The position numbers and the translations under genes are program-made. Shown here in pieces: positions 51,608 through 59,431 of a stretch of DNA of 64,000 bases. The DNA is from Crossiella sp. CA-258035 (GTDB lineage Bacteria; Actinomycetota; Actinomycetes; Mycobacteriales; Pseudonocardiaceae). Each line of letters opens with the position of its first letter. Positions within the stretch are counted from its first letter, which is position 1. The stretch is taken from assembly GCF_030064675.1 (NCBI RefSeq), contig NZ_CP116413.1, positions 5,674,001 through 5,738,000 on the forward strand, given 5' to 3'. Below the pieces are notes generated by a model. That model saw only the letters and a list, made by a program, of their open reading frames with translations, did no database searches and was not told the DNA's origin.

Positions 51608-52195
51608 ATGTCTCATGCTTCCTTTTCCCGTCTGTCCATACCACTTCTCACCGGCTCGCTGCTGCTGCTGGGCACACCGGCTCTGGCGCAGCCGGCCGAC
51701 GCCGACGTCACCTGTGCCGCGGCGGCCGTGGCCAGCACGTCCGCCGGCGTCACCCTGGCCCAGGAAGCCGACTTCAGGATCACCGTCGAGGACACCACCG
51801 CGAGCTGCACGGACAACCGCCCGGGGGTCGAGGCCGGGGAGCGGATCACCGGCGCGGTGATCACCGTGCCGAGGGCAGGCGAGGGCGAGGGCACCTGCGG
51901 CAAGCTGAAGGCGGAGATCACCGCCCACCTGGCCTGGGTGCGCGCCGACGGCGGCCGGACCGCGCCGAGCAGGGTGGAGGTCGAGCTCGAGATCGACGGC
52001 CCGGAGGTGACCACGGAGGCCGAGCTCGACGGTGGCACGCTGGACGGCTACACCGTCAGCGGCGACCTGACCAACCGCGCCGAGCTCCAATCGCACCTGG
52101 CGACGGCCTGCCTGAGCACCAGGGGCGTCACCTCGGCGGTGTTCGCGCTGACCATCGGCTTCAACCACGAGCCGGGGCACGGCTCAGGCCAGTGA
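51608..52195 (+). CDS. Secreted hypothetical protein
   Basis: A 195-residue exported protein. Signal peptide about 1-28 (GTPALAQPA). The mature part is strand-rich with four cysteines (VTCAAAA, SCTDNR, GTCGKL, TACLST), probably two disulfides, and reads as an Ig-like sandwich. No family recognised. The ATG at 51608 gives the best signal peptide. Its end overlaps the convergent P450 gene by 12 bases. Confidence 0.72.
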   Translation: MSHASFSRLSIPLLTGSLLLLGTPALAQPADADVTCAAAAVASTSAGVTLAQEADFRITVEDTTASCTDNRPGVEAGERITGAVITVPRAGEGEGTCGKLKAEITAHLAWVRADGGRTAPSRVEVELEIDGPEVTTEAELDGGTLDGYTVSGDLTNRAELQSHLATACLSTRGVTSAVFALTIGFNHEPGHGSGQ

Positions 52196-53413
52196 GCGCA
52201 CCCGCAGCCGCAGGCCGCCCTGGGGGCGCATCGCGGTCAGCGTGACCGGCCGGACCGGCTCGGCAGGTGGGTCCAGCTCGGCGCGCTGGAGCAGCCGGTC
52301 CAGCAGCACGGTCAGCTCCATGGTGGCGAAGCTGGCGCCGATGCACCGGTGCGCGCCGCCGCTGAAGGGCAGGAACTCGTGCGGCCCCGGCTTGCGGTAG
52401 CCGGGGCGCGCCGGGTCCCACCGCTCCGGGTCGAAGCGCAGCGGGTCGGCGAACAGCTCGGGCAGCCGGTGGGTGACGTAGGGGCTGATGATGACCAGGC
52501 CGTCGGCGCGGATCCGGTGCCCGGCGTAGTCGAACTCGCGCACCGGTTTGCGGGCGCTGATCACCGCGGGCGGGTACAGCCGCAGGGCCTCGTTGACCGC
52601 CCATTCCCGGTAGTCGGCTGACTCCTTCGCCCGCGCCAGCGCCACCGGGTCCCGGACCAGCTCGTAGATCACCCAGGACATGGCCGCGCTGGTGGTGTCG
52701 TACCCGGCGGCGATCAGGCTGATCACCTGGTCCACCACCTCGGTCTCGGACAGGCCCGCGCCGTCCTCGTCCCTGGCCGCGACCAGCAGGGCCAGCACGT
52801 CGCCCGCCTCGGGGTCCCGGTCCCGGCGGGCGATCTCCGCGCGCACCCGGTCGGCCACTTCGGCCCGCGCCCTGGCCGCGCGGCGGCGGGCCAGCGGGGC
52901 CAGCTGCTGCATCAGCGGCGGGCGCTCCACCAGGTCCAGGCCGATCTGCAGCAGCCTGCCCAGCTCCGGTTCGTCGGCGGCCAGGCGCGGGCCGAACAGG
53001 GCCTGGATGGTGCTGCGGCGGACCACCGCGCGGAAGGCCTGGTAGACGTCGACCACCTGGCCGGGCCGCCAGGTGTCCAGCTCGGCGTCGGCGTTGGCCC
53101 GCATCAGCTCGGCGTGCGCCTGGATGTGGCGGTGGTGGAAGGCGGGCTGGACCAGCCGCCGCCTGCGCCGGTGCGGCTCGCCGTCGCTGACGATCAGCGC
53201 GGTCTCCCCGCCGACCGGCACCAGGGTCTGGAATGCCTCGCGCCAGCGGAACAGCCCGGAGTTGGCGAAGACGAACTGGTTCGCCTCGGGCCCCAGCAGG
53301 TAGGTGAAGCGCAGCGGCGGGAACCCGGTCTGGACCACCGGACCCCGCTCCCGGTGCAGGCGCGTCAGCTCGCGGTAGGGGTCGCGCAGCATGGCTAGCA
53401 CGTGGCGGGACAT
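52184..53413 (-). CDS. Cytochrome P450
   Basis: A 409-residue soluble P450. The I-helix has AAGYDTTSAAMSW (oxygen-activation Thr), the K-helix EALRLYPP (ExxR), and the haem loop FLPFSGGAHRCIGASF with axial Cys357. The sequence resembles CYP families acting on lipids, terpenes or fatty acids rather than CYP107-type macrolide enzymes. Its ATG overlaps the alcohol dehydrogenase stop (TGATG), so the two are translated together: oxidation of a hydroxylated product by the dehydrogenase is a natural reading. No ferredoxin gene is adjacent. Confidence 0.92.
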   Translation of the reverse strand: MSRHVLAMLRDPYRELTRLHRERGPVVQTGFPPLRFTYLLGPEANQFVFANSGLFRWREAFQTLVPVGGETALIVSDGEPHRRRRRLVQPAFHHRHIQAHAELMRANADAELDTWRPGQVVDVYQAFRAVVRRSTIQALFGPRLAADEPELGRLLQIGLDLVERPPLMQQLAPLARRRAARARAEVADRVRAEIARRDRDPEAGDVLALLVAARDEDGAGLSETEVVDQVISLIAAGYDTTSAAMSWVIYELVRDPVALARAKESADYREWAVNEALRLYPPAVISARKPVREFDYAGHRIRADGLVIISPYVTHRLPELFADPLRFDPERWDPARPGYRKPGPHEFLPFSGGAHRCIGASFATMELTVLLDRLLQRAELDPPAEPVRPVTLTAMRPQGGLRLRVRSLA

Positions 53414-54546
53414 CAGAAGGTCACCACCTGTCGCACCGCCTCGCCACTGGCCAGCCGGTCGAAGCCGGTGTTGACCTCGTCCAGGGTGAGGCGGTGGCTG
53501 AGCAGGCGGTGCACGGGCAGGCGGCCCGCGGCGTGCAGCTCGACGAAGCGCGGGATGTCCCGGCCGGGCACGCTGGAACCGAGGTAGCTGCCGCGCAGGG
53601 TGCGTTCCTCGGCGACCAGGCTGAGCGCGGGCAGGGTGAGCTTGTGGTCGGGGTGCGGCAGGCCGACGGTGACCGTGGTGCCACCGGGGCGGGTGGCCGC
53701 GTAGGCCTGTTCCAGCACCCGCACGCTGCCGGTGGTGTCGATGACCTTGTCCGCGCCGCCCCTGGTCAGCTCGCGCACCGCGGCCACCGCGTCCGGGCCG
53801 CCCGCGACCGAGTCGGTGGCGCCGAGCTCGGTGGCCAGCTTCCGCTTGTCCTCCACCAGGTCCACCGCGACCAGCTGCCCGGCCCCGGCGACCAGCGCGC
53901 CGAGCACCGCGGCCAGCCCGACCCCGCCGAGCCCGAACACCGCCACCCGCTCCCCCGGCTCGATCCGGGCGGAGTTCAGCGCCGCGCCCGCACCGGTCAG
54001 CACCGCGCAGCCGAACAGCGCCGCGATCTCGAACGGCAGCTCCCTGGGCACCGGCACCGCCGAGCGGGCCGAGACCACCGTGTGCTCGGCGAAGGCGGAC
54101 ACCCCGAGGTGGTGGAACGGCTGCTCCCCCGCCGCGTCCCGCCACCGCCTGGCTCCGCTGAGCAGGTGGCCCGCCCGGTTGGCGGCCGCGCCCGGCTCGC
54201 ACAGGGCCGGCCGGCCGCCGTGGCAGCGTGAGCAGTGGCCGCAGGCGGGCACGAAGGAGAGCACGACGTGGTCGCCGGGGGCGAAGCCGCTGGTGCCGGG
54301 GCCGAGTTCGACGACCTCGCCGGCGGCCTCGTGGCCGAGGACCATCGGGACCGGGCGGGGGCGGGAGCCGTTGATCACGGAGAGGTCGGAGTGGCAGAGC
54401 CCGGCGGCGCGGACCCGGATCAGCAGCTCACCGGGGCCGGGGCCGTCCAGGGCGAGCTCGACCACGTCCAGGGGCCGGGACCGCTGGTAGGGCGCTTCGG
54501 CCCCGATCTCGCGCAGCACCGCTGCCCGCACCCGATCCACGCTCAT
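53413..54546 (-). CDS. Zinc-dependent alcohol dehydrogenase
   Basis: A 377-residue MDR dehydrogenase. Catalytic zinc ligands are Cys51 and His72 (GLCHSD, GHEAAGE); the structural zinc site is C102-x2-C105-x2-C108-x7-C116. The Rossmann fold has VFGLGGVGLAAVLGALVAGA. The pattern matches NAD-dependent class III-like or mycothiol-type dehydrogenases of actinomycetes. It is the first gene of a pair with the P450. Upstream, four 21-22-bp direct repeats containing CGGCCAACAC lie between this start and the thioesterase stop and could affect its promoter. Confidence 0.9.
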   Translation of the reverse strand: MSVDRVRAAVLREIGAEAPYQRSRPLDVVELALDGPGPGELLIRVRAAGLCHSDLSVINGSRPRPVPMVLGHEAAGEVVELGPGTSGFAPGDHVVLSFVPACGHCSRCHGGRPALCEPGAAANRAGHLLSGARRWRDAAGEQPFHHLGVSAFAEHTVVSARSAVPVPRELPFEIAALFGCAVLTGAGAALNSARIEPGERVAVFGLGGVGLAAVLGALVAGAGQLVAVDLVEDKRKLATELGATDSVAGGPDAVAAVRELTRGGADKVIDTTGSVRVLEQAYAATRPGGTTVTVGLPHPDHKLTLPALSLVAEERTLRGSYLGSSVPGRDIPRFVELHAAGRLPVHRLLSHRLTLDEVNTGFDRLASGEAVRQVVTF

Positions 54547-54560
54547 GCGACCTCCCACTT

Positions 54561-54636
54561 CGGCCAACACACCGTCCACAACAGCCAACACACCGTCCGC
54601 AACGGCCAACACACCGTCCCAGATCGGCCAACACGA
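54561..54636. repeat. Intergenic CGGCCAACAC repeat locus 3 (21-bp tandem)
   Basis: Four direct copies start at 54561, 54582, 54603 and 54625, each CGGCCAACAC (one CAGCC variant); the first three are followed by ACCGTCC. Periodicity of 21-22 bases is two helical turns. It lies upstream of the alcohol dehydrogenase and downstream of the thioesterase. The core equals that of the loci at 6546 and 46311, but here it is arranged in tandem rather than as a hairpin. Confidence 0.9.
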
Positions 54637-54653
54637 TCTCTGAGTGCAACGAG

Positions 54654-55070
54654 CTAGGGGCGGAGGAGCTTCTCCAGGGCTGGGCGGAGCGGGGAGGCGA
54701 TCTCGGTGGGGCGGCGGGTCGCGCGGTCGACGAAGACGTGGGTGAAGGTGCCCTCGGCGGCCGGGGTGTCCGCGCCTGGGGAGAACAGGGCGATCTCGTA
54801 GCGGACGCTGGAGCGGCCGAGGTGGGCCGCCCGCAGACCGGCCTCCACCGGGTCCGGGAAGGCCAGTGGCGCGCGGAACTCGCAGCTGGACTGCACGCAC
54901 AGGCCGATGGTGGAGCCACCGTGGATGTCCAGGCCGCCCTCGGCGATCAGGTAGGTGTTGATCGCGGTGTCCATGAAGGCGTAGTACACGACGTTGTTCA
55001 CGTGGCCGTAGACGTCGTTGTCGCCCCACCTGGTGGGGATGGTCAGCCACTGCACGTATCCGTCCCGCAT
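54654..55070 (-). CDS. Acyl-CoA thioesterase, 4HBT hotdog fold
   Basis: A 138-residue hotdog-fold thioesterase. The motif PTRWGDNDVYGHVNNVVYYAFMD contains the catalytic Asp of the 4-hydroxybenzoyl-CoA thioesterase/YbgC group, followed by SSCEFRAPLAFPDPVEAGLR. The ATG at 55070 is chosen; longer in-frame starts precede the conserved N-terminus. It hydrolyses acyl-CoAs in the cytosol; the natural substrate is unknown. It lies upstream of the alcohol dehydrogenase on the same strand but with a 107-base repeat-filled gap. Confidence 0.88.
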   Translation of the reverse strand: MRDGYVQWLTIPTRWGDNDVYGHVNNVVYYAFMDTAINTYLIAEGGLDIHGGSTIGLCVQSSCEFRAPLAFPDPVEAGLRAAHLGRSSVRYEIALFSPGADTPAAEGTFTHVFVDRATRRPTEIASPLRPALEKLLRP

Positions 55071-55145
55071 GGGGTCAGTTTGCCCTGTGCTCCCGGCGAT
55101 CGTTACCATGCGACCGCATTGGAACAACGTCTCTTGGGGGAAGTC

Positions 55146-55331
55146 ATGATCGTGCTGGGCGCCCTGCTGATCTTCCAGGGCTTTGGCGGCGCGCTGGCGC
55201 CGGTGCTCTGGGGTGGCAATCTCGGGCTCACGCACCTGATCGACCTGCCGATGTGGTCGCGCTACGCGATCGGCGTGATCGGGGTGGCCTGCGTGCTCGC
55301 CGGGCTGAACAAGCGCAAGACCGCCAGCTGA
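55146..55331 (+). CDS. Small two-helix membrane protein
   Basis: A 61-residue hydrophobic protein with two helices (MIVLGALLIFQGFGGAL and YAIGVIGVACVLAGLN) and a basic tail NKRKTAS. The ribosome site GGGGGA lies five bases before the ATG, the clearest in this neighbourhood. Similar small proteins are common in Pseudonocardiales; no function is known. Confidence 0.75.
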   Translation: MIVLGALLIFQGFGGALAPVLWGGNLGLTHLIDLPMWSRYAIGVIGVACVLAGLNKRKTAS

Positions 55332-55589
55332 TCAAGTAAAGAACCTTGCCGAAGTCGGGTGGGCGGAGCTACGGTTACGGCTCCGCCACCGATGTAATCC
55401 ATTGATCCTCCGCTGCGTGCAGAAAATGCGTTTCCGTGTACATGCATAGTGTTTACCAAATTTATACCGAAAACCGGTGAACATCCCACCTATGGAGTTC
55501 AGCCATTTAGCGGCCGATACCCATAAACATATACGCTAGCCTATCCCAGATGCTCTCCCACATATAGCGTAGCATTGGGAAGGACCCCT
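55332..55589. other. AT-rich non-coding region upstream of the DUF4360 gene
   Basis: These 258 bases are the most AT-rich stretch of the window and hold no gene. TTTACC and TATACC-like hexamers near 55451-55467 could be promoter parts. The presumed leader contains TACGCTA (55532-55538) facing TAGCGTA (55565-55571), a possible stem just before the ribosome site. Confidence 0.5.
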
Positions 55590-56252
55590 ATGTTCCGTAT
55601 GATGGCTACTGTCGGCGCGACATTTGCGTTATTAACGTCGTTTACCCCTGCGGCATTTGCCGACGAGTCCGTGCCTCCGCCCACCGCGAAAATCACCATC
55701 GATCTGCTCACGGTGAACGGCTCGGGCTGCCCGCTCGGCACGGCCGCGGTGGCCGTCTCCCAGGACAACACTGCGTTCACCGTCACCTACAGCGAGTACC
55801 TGGCGCAGGTCGGCGTCGGCGCCAAGCCGACCGACATGCGGAAGAACTGTCAGCTCAACATGCGGGTCAACGTGCCGTCCGGGTTCACCTACGCGATCGC
55901 GCAGGCGGACTACCGCGGGTACGCCAACCTCGCTGCGGGCGCCAAGGGCATCGAGCGTGCCAACTACTACTTCCAGGGAATGTCGCCGACGGCCTTTATC
56001 AACCACAACTACAGCGGGCCGTTCGACGACAACTGGCAGGCCACCGACAAGGTCGATGTGGCCTCCCTGGTCTACGCCCCCTGTGGCGAAAAGCGCAACT
56101 TCAACATCAATACCGAGCTGCGCGTGGACAAGGGCACCTCCAATCCCGCGACCACGACCAGCTTCATGGCGATGGACTCCACCGATGGGGCCATCAACAC
56201 CACATATCACTTCGCCTGGCAGAAGTGCCCGAAGTGGACGTGGCCTTGGTGA
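55590..56252 (+). CDS. Secreted DUF4360 family protein
   Basis: A 220-residue exported protein. Signal peptide about 1-25 (TPAAFADES). The mature part has the DUF4360 blocks ITIDLLTVNGSGCPLGTAAV, VGAKPTDMRKNCQLNMRV, FTYAIAQADYRGYANLAAGA and TDGAINTTYHFAWQKC, with conserved cysteines. DUF4360 proteins are abundant in the actinomycete secretome, with no known function. GGGAAGGA lies five bases before the ATG. Confidence 0.93.
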   Translation: MFRMMATVGATFALLTSFTPAAFADESVPPPTAKITIDLLTVNGSGCPLGTAAVAVSQDNTAFTVTYSEYLAQVGVGAKPTDMRKNCQLNMRVNVPSGFTYAIAQADYRGYANLAAGAKGIERANYYFQGMSPTAFINHNYSGPFDDNWQATDKVDVASLVYAPCGEKRNFNINTELRVDKGTSNPATTTSFMAMDSTDGAINTTYHFAWQKCPKWTWPW

Positions 56253-56282
56253 CCAGGAGCTGACCGCGCTGCACCCTGCACA

Positions 56283-56313
56283 GCGCACGGCGACAACTCA
56301 AGTCGCCGTGCGC
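56283..56313. terminator. Bidirectional terminator hairpin
   Basis: A 12-bp perfect stem (GCGCACGGCGAC at 56283-56294 with its complement at 56302-56313) and a 7-base loop between the convergent DUF4360 and carboxylesterase genes. Confidence 0.82.
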
Positions 56314-56330
56314 CAGCGCGCGTATACCCG

Positions 56331-57845
56331 CTATTCGAACCAGGTGCCCGAGGCCCAGGTGCGCCCGTCCCACACCTTCCGCTCGGCCGCGCCGGGGTCG
56401 GCCACCGCCCGGCGCTCGGTGTCGAAGATCCAGGTTTCCCGCTCGGTCTCGGTGTAGCGGGGCCATTCCGGCTGATCCGGCAGCTGCGGCGACCCGGTGC
56501 GCGCGAACGCGGCCCAGCGCCGGTGCATCTCCGCGGACAGCTCGGCGGCCGCCGGATCGGCGCTGAGCGGGCTGCCCCGCCGGTCCGCGCCGTGCGCCCA
56601 CACGTACGGCAGCTCGGTGCCGTGCCCGGCCGCCAGCATCGGCGAGAGCCAGGGCGCGGCCGCGTCGAAGCGGTAGCGCCACACCGGCGCGTGCCTGCTC
56701 TGCGCGTCCAGCAGGCGCACCGTGGGCACCCCGTAGCGCTCGTCGGTCATCACCGCCGCGTTGACCTCCCTGGTGCTCGCGGCCGGCCGGTTGGCCCGAT
56801 AGGCCGAGAGCACCTCCTGCGCGCCGGTCTCGCCGAAGGCCGCGGCCAGCACCCGCGGCGCCCGGTCCCCCGCCCACGGGTCCATGGCCAGGTACAGCGC
56901 GGACTCCTCCAGGTTGCTGCCGGCCAGCAGCGGCACCCCGGCCGCCGACCCGTCGGCCACCCTGCGCACCGGCACCTCGGGCAGCACCGCGCCGTCCACG
57001 GTCGGCCGCCACACCCACATGCCGCGCCCGAACGGGCTCAGCTCGGTCTGCGCGGCCAGCAGCTCGGCGGCCGGCACCTGGCTGAGCCGGTTCGGCCGCA
57101 CGTCCAGCAGCGCCAGCAGCCGGGCCGCCAGCGCGGCGCTGACCTCCTCGGCCGCCACGTGGTCCCCACCGCCGCTCTGCGAGATCACCCGCTGGAAGAG
57201 CCCGGCCGCGGCGGGCGCGGCCATCAGGTTGGCCACGCTCTTCGCGCCTGCGGAGTTGCCCGCGATGGTGACCCGGTCCGGGTCGCCGCCGAAGGAGGCG
57301 ATGTTGTCCCGCACCCAGCGCAGCGCGGCGATCTGGTCCAGCAGCCCGCCGTTGGCCGCGTGCGGGTGGGTCTCGCCGAGGTTGAGGAAGCCGAAGGCGC
57401 CCAGCCGGTAGTTCAGGGTGACCACGACCAGGTTGTCCCGGCGGGCGAAGGTGTCCCCGTCACCGACGTGCTCCGGCCCCGCGCCGACCACGTACCCGCC
57501 GCCGTGCACCCACACCAGCACCGGGTGCGGGCCGGGGGTCACCGGCGCGCACACGTTGAGGTACAGGCAGTTCTCGCTGATCCGGCTGGGCTCGTCCATC
57601 GCCGCCGGGGTGGGCACCGGCACCGGGGCGGGCATCGCGGGCAGCACCGGCTGCATGGCGCGGGCGGCGAAGCGGCGGGCGCCGCGCACCCCGGTCCACG
57701 GCCGCACCGGCTGCGGCGGGCGGTGCCGCAGCTCGCCCAGCGGCGGTTCGGCGTAGGGCAGGCCACGCCAGGCCAGCACGCCGTCGAGGTCCAGCCCGCG
57801 GACGGTGCCGGCGGCGGTGTCGACGACGGTGCGGTCAGTGCTCAC
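56331..57845 (-). CDS. Type-B carboxylesterase
   Basis: A 504-residue esterase. Blocks typical of the COesterase family: GLPYAEPPLGELR, ENCLYLNVCAP, VLVWVHGGGYVVGAG (oxyanion hole), the nucleophile elbow GNSAGA, the acid region SNLEESALYLA, and GHGTELPYVW carrying the catalytic His. No signal peptide. GTG start with GAGGGGAA upstream. It follows the LacI regulator on the same strand with 34 bases between, so they are probably one operon, induced by the sugar-ester or similar compound the regulator senses. Confidence 0.91.
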   Translation of the reverse strand: MSTDRTVVDTAAGTVRGLDLDGVLAWRGLPYAEPPLGELRHRPPQPVRPWTGVRGARRFAARAMQPVLPAMPAPVPVPTPAAMDEPSRISENCLYLNVCAPVTPGPHPVLVWVHGGGYVVGAGPEHVGDGDTFARRDNLVVVTLNYRLGAFGFLNLGETHPHAANGGLLDQIAALRWVRDNIASFGGDPDRVTIAGNSAGAKSVANLMAAPAAAGLFQRVISQSGGGDHVAAEEVSAALAARLLALLDVRPNRLSQVPAAELLAAQTELSPFGRGMWVWRPTVDGAVLPEVPVRRVADGSAAGVPLLAGSNLEESALYLAMDPWAGDRAPRVLAAAFGETGAQEVLSAYRANRPAASTREVNAAVMTDERYGVPTVRLLDAQSRHAPVWRYRFDAAAPWLSPMLAAGHGTELPYVWAHGADRRGSPLSADPAAAELSAEMHRRWAAFARTGSPQLPDQPEWPRYTETERETWIFDTERRAVADPGAAERKVWDGRTWASGTWFE

Positions 57846-57879
57846 AGGGTTCCCCTCGCCGGTGGTTCGACAGGCCGGA

Positions 57880-58875
57880 TCAGGTCAGGGCCGGGCTGGA
57901 GTCGCGCACCACCAGCTCGGGGGTCAGCCGGACCGGCTCGGCCGCGCGGCCGTCGAGCCGGTCCAGCAGCCGGGCCACCGCGGTGCGGCCCATCTCCCGC
58001 ATCGGCGAGCGCACGGTGGTCAGCGGCACGGTCAGCGCGGAGACCATCGGGATGTCGTTGAAGCCGACCAGCGCGAAGTCCTCGCCGATGCGGCGGCCGT
58101 GGTCGCGCAGCGCGCCCATCGCGCCGATGGCGGCCTCGTCGTTGACCGCGAAGGCCGCGGTCACCGGCAGCCCGGCGCGCAGCACCCGGTCCATCGCCGC
58201 ATAGCCGCCAGCCGAGTCGTACCCGCTGTGCGCCACCAGCTCCGCGGGCACCGGGTGCCCGGCCTCGGCGCAGGCGCGGCGGAAACCGGTGGTGCGGTCG
58301 GCGCAGGTGCTCGCGTAGGGCTGACCGGCCAGCACCGCGACCGCGGTGTGCCCGCGCGCCAGCAGGTGCCGCGCGGCCAGCCCGCCACCGGCCTCGTCAT
58401 CGCAGGTCACCGACGGGTGCTCCGCGCAGCGGCGGCTGACCAGCACGAACGGCGAGTCGTCGCGCACCAGCCGGTCCAGCCCGGCCCCGTCCAGCCGGGC
58501 GTCACCCACGATCAGCCCGTCCACCCTGGAGGACAGCAGCGCGGCCAGCGCGGACTCGTGCTGCTCGGCCGAGTCGTGCGTGTTGGTCACGAAGGTCCGG
58601 TACCCGGCCTCCAGCGCGGCCTCCTGGATGCCCTCGTAGATCGCGGCCAGCACGTAGTCGGTGAGGGTGGGCACCAGCACGCCGAGGATGCGGGTGCGCT
58701 GGGTGCGCAGGCTGGCGGCGTACTCGTTGCGGATGTAGCCGAGCCGGTCGGCCGCGGCCCGCACCCTGGCCTCGGTGTCCGCGGTGACCTGGGCGGTGCC
58801 GTTGAGCACCCGCGCCACGGTGGAGATGTGCAGACCGGTGGCCTCGGCCACTGCCCGCAGGGTCGCCCGCGCCAC
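57880..58875 (-). CDS. LacI-family transcriptional regulator
   Basis: A 331-residue repressor. The N-terminal HTH (ATLRAVAEATGLHISTVARVLNGTAQVTADTEARVRAAADRLGY) and hinge helix are followed by a periplasmic-binding-like domain (LGVLVPTLTDYVLAAIYEGI). The GTG at 58875 is used because AGGAG lies six bases upstream; an earlier GTG overlaps that site. It is cotranscribed with the carboxylesterase. The identity of its inducer is not evident. Confidence 0.91.
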   Translation of the reverse strand: MARATLRAVAEATGLHISTVARVLNGTAQVTADTEARVRAAADRLGYIRNEYAASLRTQRTRILGVLVPTLTDYVLAAIYEGIQEAALEAGYRTFVTNTHDSAEQHESALAALLSSRVDGLIVGDARLDGAGLDRLVRDDSPFVLVSRRCAEHPSVTCDDEAGGGLAARHLLARGHTAVAVLAGQPYASTCADRTTGFRRACAEAGHPVPAELVAHSGYDSAGGYAAMDRVLRAGLPVTAAFAVNDEAAIGAMGALRDHGRRIGEDFALVGFNDIPMVSALTVPLTTVRSPMREMGRTAVARLLDRLDGRAAEPVRLTPELVVRDSSPALT

Positions 58876-58989
58876 ACGCACCTCCTAGCCCGCCCCGAAC
58901 AGCCTAGTGGTCCGCGGCGTCCGCGCCAGGCTCAGGCAGGTCCGGCCGCACCCGGTGGGCCTCCAGGTGCGGCCGGACCGCCATCTTCG

Positions 58990-59325
58990 TCAGCCCTCGA
59001 CGAAGCACCGCCAGGAGTACGGGTCGTTGAAGTCGCCGAACTCCGCCCAGGTGTCCGATCGGCCGTACAGGGTGCGACAGGCGTGGTGCATGTCGATGCC
59101 GTGCAGCTCCCCGGAGACGCCGATCGTGCACCGCCAGCCGTAGACGTTGTGCGCGATCAGCGTGCTCGTCCCGCTCACCTGCGAGAAGCAGTAGACGTTG
59201 AGGTCCAGTCCGCCGATCGGCTTGATCGGCGGACGTTCGGCTCCGGCGTTCGCCTGGTTCGTCATGGCCGTGAAAAACATGGCCGTGAACACGGCGGCGA
59301 CCGCCCAGCGCGACTTCTTCACCAT
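58990..59325 (-). CDS. Small secreted cysteine-containing protein
   Basis: A 111-residue exported protein. The signal peptide is MVKKSRWAVAAVFTAMFFTA through TNQANA. The mature protein has four cysteines (NVYCFSQ, GWRCTIG, HHACRTLYG, SWRCFVEG), likely two disulfides, and is Trp/Tyr-rich. I do not recognise a named family. GGGGGA precedes the ATG at 59325. It is divergent from the GlxA-type regulator. Confidence 0.78.
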   Translation of the reverse strand: MVKKSRWAVAAVFTAMFFTAMTNQANAGAERPPIKPIGGLDLNVYCFSQVSGTSTLIAHNVYGWRCTIGVSGELHGIDMHHACRTLYGRSDTWAEFGDFNDPYSWRCFVEG

Positions 59326-59431
59326 GATCCCCCTCAGCAATCTGGGACAACGTGTTGTGCCGCAACCAGATTCGTCGTGCCGTCCGGGAAAGGTAAGCGC
59401 CACGAACGCCACCTCCCGATAGATTCACGCC

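Noticed and set aside
8949-55353. The 15-mer AAGAACCTTGCCGAA occurs upstream of the PL6 gene (8949-8963) and after the small membrane protein (55339-55353).
   Set aside because: In 64 kb a few shared 15-mers are expected by chance when all pairs are counted, and the surrounding sequence is not similar.
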